Assembly: GCA_010094045.1 (NCBI GenBank) | Contig: ML986748.1 | Span: forward strand, 2,965-19,925 | Direction of reading: 5' to 3' | Length of the DNA: 16,961 nucleotides | From: Lojkania enalia | Taxonomy: Eukaryota; Ascomycota; Dothideomycetes; Pleosporales | Shown: one piece after another, positions 9,258 to 16,961 of the stretch | Layout of the letters: each line of letters begins with the position of its first letter | Position numbering within the stretch: position 1 is the stretch's first letter | Notes under the pieces: generated by a model | Told to the model about the DNA's origin: nothing | The model's database searches: none | Seen by the model: only the letters and a program-made list of their open reading frames with translations | Program-made: the position numbers and the translations under genes

Positions 9258-9877
9258 ATAGGCTGATAGTTCCTATCTATACTAGTTTGGGAGGGAATCA
9301 GGGCTGTTACGGATGGGTTCTAGTATAAAGAAATTTCTTTAAGGAGGTATTTACCGGTAAGAGCTAATACGCGCGATTACCTATAGAGATATATTTATTA
9401 ACGTAATGTTAAGTAAGGTTTTCGCGGTAAGTATAATTAACCTATATATTAGCTGGTAACTACTATTATAACGGTTTATTAATATTGCAATTTCGTCGCG
9501 TATAGTAATAAGTGTTTACTAGCTTTAGTATATTACTAGGTTGCTGTCAACTAAGCTTCCTTAACTAAATAATAACTTCTGCTCTGTACGTATTATTATA
9601 TATCTCTAGAACCGTTAATTATTAAAGTATTACTAACGTCTTATAGAAAAATTAATTAATATACTACTCCGCCCGCCTCCTAGAGCTTCTTTAGAGGCCT
9701 TTTAGGTTATCTACCTTTAAGTTATATATATACTCGCCCGCGGGCGGCATATAATATTTTTCTTTTAGTCTTTAAGATTAAAAAAATGTAAGTATTACAC
9801 CTTATAAAATAAAAAGTGTAACCCTGTATGAATCGCATCTAATACTAGTAGAGTACTTACTACTAATATACTTATAG
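9258..9877 (-). other. Copy A 3' noncoding segment
   Basis: About 620 bp after the likely end of pol. The pol phase stays readable to about 9740 (including AARGR-like codons over the CGCCCGCGGGCGG spot at 9735-9747), so pol may end anywhere between about 9880 and 9720. The rest shows the palindrome AAAGAAATTTCTTT at 9327-9340 and no gene. Confidence 0.5.
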
Positions 9878-12800
9878 ATCCCCTTCTACTGTAAGGAGGA
9901 GTTTCTGGTCTTCTAAGGCTATCTTAAACTATAGGCAGCAGCCTAATACGTAGGGGATAAGAAGGATAAAAAGGTAGCCTTCGAGGCTGTTTTAGAATCC
10001 ATTTATAGTCTAGCGCTTATAGCCTAGGTTGTAAAGAGTTAGGAAGATAGCCTTTCTATAGCTAGTATCTAGGTAGCTTTATTCTACTAGGATACTAAGT
10101 TGCTCTATTAGGTTTCGGCCTTAGAAGTTCTAGTATCTAGCCTTTAAGCTGATATCGCGGTACTTTTAGGCGGCTAAGGATAAGGTAGGAAAGGTTCGGG
10201 GGGAGTCTAGAGGGAAAGAAGGAGAAGGAGGGTAGAGAAGAAGAGGACTAGAGAAGTATCTAATAGCCTACTATCAAACCTTCTAGATTTTATAGAAGAG
10301 TAATTTTAGGCCTATACTTTAGTTTTTAAATCTACTACTTAACTCTTATACGTTATTATCTACTAGGTAATCTATATTCTCTATACTATTTTTATATGCC
10401 TTAATCTATTTAGTTAGGGCTTTTAGAGGTCCTAGCTAATTCGAATACTTATTATAAAAAGCTTTCAGCTTATAAGGCGAACCTATAAAATTTAAGGCTT
10501 TATACTAGACCGGGTCGGGATCGTATTCTACCCATTTTACACGGTATTTGAGGGTCTTATAATATAGCTTACTAGCCAGTATTTCCTCAACCTTCTACTC
10601 TTCTACCCCCTTAATAGCGATAGCAGGTAGTTTTAGAGCTTCTTACCCTAGTAGAGGGTTCTAGGGGTTTTTATACAGCAGGTTTAGTGCGAAGATATTA
10701 TATATTCTCGACCCTAGGGGTAGCTGTAGATGGTACGAGTTTCCAACCTGTTCTAGTACTTTAAAAGGGCCCTTCTATTAATTAGATAGCTTTCAGCTCG
10801 GTCTCTAGACCGTAAAGTTCTTAGTATTTAGGTAGACTATATTACTAATCTACTAATTAATTAGTCGCTAGTAATAGTTAATAATAGATTATATATAATC
10901 CTAAGCCTTTTTAATATTAGCCTTTACGGTTTCTTAGGCTGTATATATATAAGTTACTAGAGCTAAGGCGTTCTTATAATTTAATTTATCTGTTGCGGTG
11001 ATAGGATTAATAGAATATTTCTAATCCCAACTCTAATAGAGCTCAAATCTATATAGAATCTAATACAGGGACATTCTAATAGTTATATAGGGTAGAGTTA
11101 CTTATACTCGGTCGATTATAGGTAATAGAGAACTCTAGTTGTTCTAGTAGAAGGATATAAAAGAGTGCAGTCTCTAATCGATGTACTTATTTATAATCTC
11201 CATCTATCTATTAGTCTCTTTATAATAAGTAGTAGATAGTTTAATCTTTACGCCTAAAATACAGCAGAATTCGGACTAGAAACTAGATATAAACTAAGGT
11301 CTTTAATCTAAAATAATAGTTTTAAGCGTATAGCTAAAGTGGTATACCTATTAAATAAATAATTCAGCTATCCCCCTTGTGTTAATTATATAATAGTAGG
11401 GGATAGATACCGCTTATTTAGACAGGCGATTAATTACTACTATAATCTAATTATATCCAGACTTATCTATAGAAAAATCCTTAAAGTTAATATATAGGTA
11501 CTATATTAGTTAATTTAGTATAGGAAGTAGGTAGATAAAACTTGGGGTTTAGGTTTATATCGGATAAGCTTTACAGTATAAGATGCAATTCTGTATATAT
11601 CGTTTATAAGTAGCCTCTATACTCTTCTAGTAGTACTTCTAGGATAGTAACTAATAGGTTTTAGTAGTATTTGGGTGTACGGAGGATACTTAGTTATAAG
11701 CCTCTCGTATAAGTCGCGTGTAAAGGCCTGAATCTGATAGAATATATAAGTAATTGTTGTAGAGGAGTAGTCTATTCTCTATCTAATACTTGTAGAGTAG
11801 AAGTATATATTCTTATGTAAAGGAGGCTTAGTTTTCTTATAGTAATACGTTAATTAACTCTAGAGAGTCTAGCGATATAATCTACTCCTAACCTTTAATA
11901 ATATTTAGTATAACCGCTTGAATTATTATTTAGGTAATATAGAACTAGACTAATTCGGTATTAATTCGGGGGTGAAGTTGATACGGTCTAAATAGGACTC
12001 TTAACTAGTTATCGGTTTAAGCCGCTTTTAAGTTTTCTATATCTTATTTACGACGATTAAGGATATCTACTCTAGTATTATTCTTACTTAGGGTATATTC
12101 GATTCGGAACTAATACTAAGCTAATTCCTCGGTCTAACAAACTTAATAAGTATTAAGTACCTTTATAGTTATAAAATATTCGAGTAAGTAATAATTAGTA
12201 TATACTAGAGTCCTAGTAGCTACTAAAGTAAGTTCTATCCTCTATTATTTAAACGTAGTAATAATTGCGAATAGTTTCTTATTATAAATCTCTTAGTTCA
12301 GTTCTAAACTGGATAGAACCTTACTATAGAACGCTATAGGGTACTATTTTCCGTTAGGATGTTTCTATAACAGTACTTCTATAACTACTCTATTAGAGGT
12401 ATTAGTTTCCATTTTTGTTTCTAACGCAGGGTTAAAGTGGTAGAGAGTAGGTATACTTAATAGGGCTGACTTTAATTTCTTAAAGGTAATATTATATTTT
12501 AAAATCTATACGAAAGGGGTTATAGGGCTCTATAGTACGATAATTAGCTTTATAACACGCGAGAATTCTAGTATAAACTGTTGATAGAATCTAGTAAAAC
12601 CTAAGAAGGATTTCACACCTATTATAATAGTAGGTAGCTACTAGTTGCGCAGTACTTCTACCTTCTCTAAGTTAACCTTAAGGCCTTTATTTAAGAAGAT
12701 GTAGCTAAGGTATTTAGTTCGGGTAATATGGAATTTGCTCTTCTTAATATCAACTTATAACCCTGCTTGACGTAATCTCTTAAGAACTTTCTTAACGTGG

Positions 12801-14215
12801 ATAGCGTATATTACCTCGTCTTCTAAATAGATAAGGATATTATCTAGATAGTCGATTAGTACGTTGTTTATATAGCGCTAGTAAGTTGCTGGACTATTAT
12901 ATAATCTAAAAGGTAGAACTTTATACTTATAGGTTCTATATCGAGTTTAAAAGGTAGTATATTCCTTAGAACTAGGGTTTATTCTAATCTTATTAAAGGC
13001 CGCGCGAATATTAAACTTAGTAAAAATTACTACCTTAGTAGGCCTAAACAGGAGTTTATCTATATATAGTATCAGATATACGTTCTTATAGATAAGAGTA
13101 TTAAGTTTATAATAATCTACGTAGATATATAGGTCGCTATTAGGTTTGTAGATATAAAGGATTAAAAATATAAAGGGGCTCCGACTCTACTTAATATACC
13201 TATACCGTAGATTATCTATAATATACTTTTTAGTTGCCTCTAGCTCCTTAATATTCTATTTATATAATAGGCTGTAACTATTAGAGAGGAGTTCTATAAG
13301 AATAATCTTATAATTGTAAGAGCAGTATTCCGGTAATTAATAAGCCGCAGTTTTACTAAACATATCCTAATATCTATAGTATTTAGATAGCAATCAGAGA
13401 TTTACTAGTACTTCGTTTTTAGTCTTATCTTCTAGCTCTAGGGCTTACTTATCTTTGATCAGCCGCTTAATTTTATATAGAGATGTAGAGAAAAACTCGT
13501 TCTCTTTCCTCTTTATATTAAAGTAGAAAGTATTAGCTAAGATAAGAGTAATAATAGGAGAATAGACTTTCTTCGGATTAGGTTCGGACTTTATTTTATA
13601 CGGGCGTGTAGAAGCTCTAAGCTTATTTAGACTATAGGCTATAGGAGATTAATATAGTTTTAGCAGTCTTAGTAGACCCTTAATATAATAGATAGTTGGA
13701 CTGTAGGACTACTAATACTAATCCTTTTCCTATAGAGCGTCGCGTCGCTAGATATCTAGTTCTACTTTCTTATTGCGTGCTAGCTGAGTTAATTATATAA
13801 GAAGAGGAGGTAAAGGATTATAAGTAGCAGGATACTTAGAGGGCTATATAATCCGATTCTTATCTATATCTAGCAGGAGTTAAAAACAATATAACTATTT
13901 AATACTAATAATACAATCCTAAGTACCTAGATCTATAATAATAAATAGGTAGTTTCAGATAGTTCTCCTATTAATTCGCAGGTATAAGTAGATATACTAA
14001 TTAACTGGGGTTTAGATTCGGTCCTAAAAACCTTTAACGGTAATTTTAAAGGGTAAACGCTATATTAATATATATAGGGCTTAGAAGAGTAATCTAGCTA
14101 CTATAGAATTAAGGAATAGGAAGCCTTAGGCGCTAGTATTAACAAGGGTGTTTAGTTGTATACTAATACCTTTTAAATATAGAATAGTAGAGATTCGGAA
14201 GTACTTTCCTCTAAA
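9878..14215 (-). pseudogene. pol: Copy A pol polyprotein: PR-RT-RNaseH-INT-chromodomain (RIP-degraded)
   Basis: All codons checked (high base at 1 modulo 3) share one phase. Protease: LVNTSA at 14129-14146 for the family's LVDTGA, so the active Asp is Asn. Reverse transcriptase about 13430-12600: SRSPFIFLI, VDYYKLN, FTKFNIRAAFNKI, then YLDN at 12839-12850 where YLDD is expected. RNase H about 12420-12050: first Asp codon (12401-12403) is Asn; VDILNRR near 12049-12070 stands for ADxLSRR. Integrase: HPNTTKT and NCILYC remain of the zinc-binding part; the catalytic residues sit at 11486-11488 (Asn), 11306-11308 (Asp kept) and 11198-11200 (Glu kept), the last two exactly 35 residues apart. Chromodomain about 10430-10590: LKYRVKWVEYDPDPV. 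Then an unrecognised extension of about 180 residues. Stops are nearly all TAA/TAG at expected Gln or Trp. Such a polyprotein normally makes and integrates the element's DNA, with the chromodomain guiding it to heterochromatin. Confidence 0.93.
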
Positions 14216-15430
14216 TAAATATAATAAATCGATGTTTAATAAGTCGTACTTACTTAAGCCTAAGATGGAGAGTTTTCCTAGACGTCTCTATTTCCCACCT
14301 AAGAACTATCTAGATAGTACTCGTTTACGTCTAGAAACTCTTCTTCTTTAATCTCTTTTTATTTAACCTCTATCTCTTATACTTTAAAGACTATATATTC
14401 GTTTATGAAGTATCCTAGTTTACTATAGTTGTAGTAATTATCTAGGGTTATATACCTTTCAGGTACAAGAGTCTTACTAGGTTATTAGAGAGCGATTATA
14501 GTAGAACAAGATATTAATACTAGGGTAGATTGAGGTAGTATTAGATTATAGGTTACTTTAGATAAACTCTTAGAAACCTTCCGGTACTAATCCGAATTTA
14601 TTTTAGCTGTAACCTGTAGGCTAGTAGTTCGTTCTAAAAGGTTAGAAATACTCCTCCTTTTTATATTGTAGGCTGTTAAGTAGGCGACTATAGTATTAAA
14701 GGAGCTTTTCTATATAAGCTTAAAGCTAAGGTTTAGTATCCTTAGGCTGGGAAGAATCTTATCCTATAGGTAGAAGAACTACTTAGATTAGAGTACGGAT
14801 CCCTTAATAGCTGTACTAATAAAGCGAGTTTTAAAAGTTAAAAACGCTTCTCTCTTATTTATTCTTAGGACCTGAAACGCCTGTTACGCTTCTATCTCTT
14901 TATTATTTATAATAAAATACGATTGTAGAAGCGAAATTATTTCTTTAGCATTCTTAAACTAATACTAGTCCAATTCAGCTAGGTATTTTAGCTCTAGATA
15001 CCCTTTCGCAGTATTAGAGGTGTATCTCTATACTAATACTATACGTGCACGCTCTATCTAATAGTAATCTATATTAATCTTAAGTCGGTCTAGAATTAAG
15101 GCTCGCTATTATTTAAATATAGATTTATTACTATCTATAAGGCTTTTAATCTTAGGCGTGCGTTTAGTAAGGTAGGCTTAAAGGGGCTTAGGGGTGGCTG
15201 AGAGGTTTCTTACTAGGGGAGTTGTAAAAGTTTTTTAGCGTATTATCGGTTCTAATTTAGTAGTTTATAGAGGTTAATTAGGACTAATAGTTCTCTATTA
15301 TATTAAGCATGTAATCTCCTCCTATAAAATTGCGATTTATTTCTTAAGGGTTAGTTTACTCTAATTTTCCTCCGAATTAGATAGGTTCTTTATTATAAGC
15401 CTTATAGAGAGGGGTCCGCCTATCACAGGG
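14170..15430 (-). pseudogene. gag: Copy A gag with CCHC knuckle (RIP-degraded)
   Basis: Minus-strand frame with codon high base at 0 modulo 3, one step (-1) from pol. Around 15310-15375 a Leu/Ile/Glu-rich stretch (KLTLKKQIAIL) resembles the coiled coil that often begins fungal Gag. The core at about 14690-14990 reads as a retrotransposon Gag domain, with EAFLTFKTRF followed by DKILPSLR. The nucleic-acid-binding knuckle is at 14395-14436: YYNYSKLGYFINEY has the exact CX2CX4HX4C spacing, but all three Cys and the His are now Tyr (TGC to TAC, CAC to TAC). Gag would form the virus-like particle. The start codon is not certain: an ATG at 15306-15308 is in another phase, and the gag phase stays readable to about 15470. 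The end overlaps the start of pol. Confidence 0.8.
14395..14436 (-). other. Mutated CCHC zinc knuckle of gag
   Basis: Fourteen codons keep the knuckle spacing and its inner residues (Lys-Leu-Gly before the His position), while all four zinc ligands read Tyr. Each change is a single C-to-T or G-to-A step, as RIP makes. Confidence 0.75.
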
Positions 15431-15852
15431 CCCCCTATAGGAGATAATAGTTGTTCTACACGCGTAGATAGAAGCTTGCTCTTATTACGACTTACGCGTA
15501 TATTAGTTCTAGTACGGGAATTAGAAGGTAAATTATAGTTAGATATCGGCGGTTACCTCCAATTCTAATAGGTTATTAGTAGTCTCCGAGTTTCTACCTA
15601 GGTGTACTCTACGCAGCTTTTCTAAAGGCAATCCTAATCATAGGGGATAGGAAGTTCTAAACCTAAAGGCTTTAATTAATAGAAGGTCTCTAAGATCCTA
15701 TCTAGGTAACTAAATAATTTAATATAATAATATATAAGTATTATAACCTAAACTAAATTGAGTATATCTCAGACTTAAATATATTTAAATAAATAATTAA
15801 TGCAATATTATTAAAAAGGCTATTACTAGTAGTATTAAGTTCTTCTATATAA
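15431..15852 (-). other. Copy A 5' leader between LTR and gag
   Basis: About 420 bp. The part next to the LTR (15715-15852) is very AT-rich with no frame. The part near 15480-15640 keeps readable codons in more than one phase and may hold the true N-terminus of gag. I recognise no tRNA primer-binding site next to the LTR border at 15852. Confidence 0.45.
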
Positions 15853-16132
15853 TATAACAGTACAGGTAAGATAATAGGTCTAAATACGGTACGAATCTAC
15901 TTAGAGGTATATAGGAGTACGTAGGGGTTTAAGGACCTAAGAATTCTATTAACACCTATAGGCCTTATATAAAAGGATATAGAAGAACTATTAAGCTACT
16001 TATAAGGGAGTGTGCAACTATATACGGAAGGGAAAAAGGGGTAGAACCGGGGGTAGGATAAGAAAAGCGAAAAGCTTTAGGATAAGGTTATATATAAAGC
16101 TTTTCGTAGAACGATTTCTTTATATTATTATA
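15853..16132 (-). repeat. 5' LTR of copy A (280 bp)
   Basis: Matches 8964-9243 end to end without gaps. It keeps CG where the 3' LTR has TA at several places (for example about 15888-15889, 15920-15921 and 16049-16050). The inverted repeat is at 16068-16078 and 16096-16106 (11 bp, perfect). Confidence 0.95.
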
Positions 16133-16137
16133 TTATA
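16133..16137. repeat. Target site duplication of copy A, right (TTATA)
   Basis: Identical partner of 8959-8963; the copy B sequence resumes immediately afterwards. Confidence 0.92.
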
Positions 16138-16961
16138 CCCTTCTAGTAGTACTTCTAGAATAGTAACTAATAGGTTTTAGTAGTACTTAGATATGCGGAG
16201 GATATTTAGTTATAAGCCTCTTATATAAGTTATATATAAAGGCCTAAATCTAATAGAATATATAAGTAATTATTATAGAAGAGTAGTCTATTCTCTATCT
16301 AATACTTGTAGAGTAAAAAGGTATATTCCTGCGTAAAAGAGGCTTAGTTTTCTTATAGTAATATATTAATTAACTCTAAAGAGTCTAGTAATATAATCTA
16401 CTTCTAGCCTTTAATAACGTTTAGTATAGCTACTTAAGTTATTATTTAAGTAATATAGGACTAGACTAATTTAGTATTAATTTAGGGGTAAAGTTAATAT
16501 AGTCTAAATAGAACTCTCGACCGGTTGTTAGTTTAAGCTACTTTTAAGTTTTCTATATCTTATTTATAATAACTAAGAATGTCCGCTCTAGTATTATTCT
16601 TATCTAAAGTATACTCGATTCGGAACTAATACTAAGCTAATTCCTCGGTCTAATAAACTTAACAAGTATTAAGTACCTTTATAGTTATAAAATATTCGAG
16701 TGAGTAATAATTAGTATATACTAGAGTTCTAGTAGCTATTAAAGTAAGTTCTACCCTCTATTATTTAAACGTAGTAATAATTGCAAATAGTTCCTTATTA
16801 TAAATCTTCTAGTTTAGTTCTAAACTAGATAGAACTTTACTATAAAATGCTATAGGGTACTATTTTCTATTAGAATATTTTTATAATAGTACTTTTATAA
16901 CTATTCTATTAGAAGCGTTAGTTTCTATTTTTATTTCTAATATAGGGTTAAAGTAGTAGAG
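16138..16961 (-). pseudogene. Copy B pol, integrase N-terminus to RNase H (partial, RIP-degraded)
   Basis: Homologous to copy A 11627-12449. It holds the zinc-binding N-terminal part of the integrase, the connection region and most of RNase H. The conserved RNase H end motif is better kept here: codons at about 16574-16585 read ADILS where copy A has VDILN, followed by Tyr-Tyr where copy A keeps Arg-Arg. The two copies therefore carry complementary damage. The reverse transcriptase and everything 5' of it lie past the window end. The 5'-to-3' continuation of the frame is at 8963 and below. Confidence 0.88.

Larger units (their letters stand above)
8964..16132 (-). mobile_element. Complete Ty3/Gypsy chromovirus copy A (7,169 bp), nested in copy B
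   Basis: Both LTRs are 280 bp (8964-9243 and 15853-16132), with a perfect 5-bp duplication and a 6.6-kb interior. Minus-strand order: gag, protease, reverse transcriptase, RNase H, integrase, chromodomain, extension, noncoding, polypurine tract. By hand count the two LTRs differ at about 20 of 280 sites, with one transversion. It cannot be active: both frames carry many stops and several catalytic codons are changed. The chromodomain after the integrase and the domain order place it among the chromoviruses (Metaviridae) found in fungi. I cannot name the family. Confidence 0.95.
6302..16961 (-). mobile_element. Ty3/Gypsy chromovirus copy B, split by nested copy A, 5' end outside window
   Basis: A minus-strand element in two pieces: 6302-8963 (3' LTR to integrase) and 16138-16961 (integrase N-terminus back to RNase H). 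Joining them across the TTATA duplication restores colinearity with copy A: bases ending at 8963 match A up to about 11626, and 16138 onward matches A from 11627. The element disrupts the Fot1-like transposase at its 3' LTR border. Its 5' LTR and second target duplication are beyond base 16961. Confidence 0.92.

Noticed and set aside
6302..11626. Simple tandem duplication of about 2.66 kb (6302-8963 and 8964-11626)
   Set aside because: The similarity is real, but it is explained by two copies of one retrotransposon, one nested in the other; the TTATA duplication and the resumption of copy B at 16138 fit nesting and not a tandem duplication.
14148..14351. 67-codon plus-strand open frame
   Set aside because: It is antisense to the gag-pol overlap of copy A, where the minus strand carries the knuckle and protease motifs. 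Shadow frame.
15800..15852. Primer-binding site next to the 5' LTR of copy A
   Set aside because: No recognisable complement of a tRNA 3' end or of an internal tRNA segment; RIP may have removed it, but there is nothing to report.
15853..16137. Internally deleted element joining an LTR end to integrase
   Set aside because: At first the jump at 16132 looked like a deletion. The LTR inner border matches that at 9243 and the TTATA flank matches 8959-8963, so this is the 5' LTR of copy A next to resumed copy B.
1..16961. tRNA, rRNA, CRISPR array, biosynthetic cluster or effector gene
   Set aside because: No cloverleaf, ribosomal core sequence, regularly spaced repeats or intact coding sequence was seen; the window is accounted for by transposon relics and AT-rich degenerate DNA.

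Overview
The window looks like a transposon graveyard in an AT-rich heterochromatic block of a filamentous ascomycete (Pezizomycotina) whose genome undergoes repeat-induced point mutation (RIP). This rests on three things seen in the sequence: fungal-type Ty3/Gypsy chromovirus and Fot1/pogo relics; reading frames broken almost only by TAA/TAG where CAA, CAG or TGG is expected; and repeat copies that differ almost only by transitions. I see no intact gene. The only two ATG-to-stop frames of 67-70 codons are chance frames inside these relics.

Layout. (1) 1-1447: 3' end of a plus-strand Gypsy element (copy C), comprising the end of pol, a noncoding stretch, a polypurine tract (PPT) and a 279-bp LTR. 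(2) 1448-6301: older degenerate DNA. It holds a small LTR element (copy D, 2380-3944, minus strand, 211-bp LTRs, 5-bp target duplication) and, at its right end, a plus-strand Fot1/pogo-type transposase relic (5641-6301). (3) 6302-16961: a second Gypsy copy (B, minus strand). Its 3' LTR cuts the transposase, and its body is split at 8963 by a third, complete copy. (4) 8964-16132: that nested copy (A, minus strand, 7,169 bp, 280-bp LTRs), flanked by a perfect TTATA duplication. Copy B resumes at 16138 at exactly the interrupted integrase codon region and runs off the window.

Copy A gives the family's full plan in transcription order (high to low coordinate): 5' LTR, gag with a CCHC knuckle, then pol in the -1 frame with protease, reverse transcriptase, RNase H, zinc-binding and D,D35E integrase, chromodomain and an unrecognised C-terminal extension, then about 600 bp of noncoding DNA, PPT and 3' LTR. 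Every codon I spot-checked between 14140 and 9880 is in one phase, so decay was by substitution and not by indels.

Relative order inferred from the junctions: the Fot1 relic and its surroundings are oldest, B inserted into the relic, and A inserted into B. D inserted independently into the 1448-6301 block. RIP then acted on all copies.
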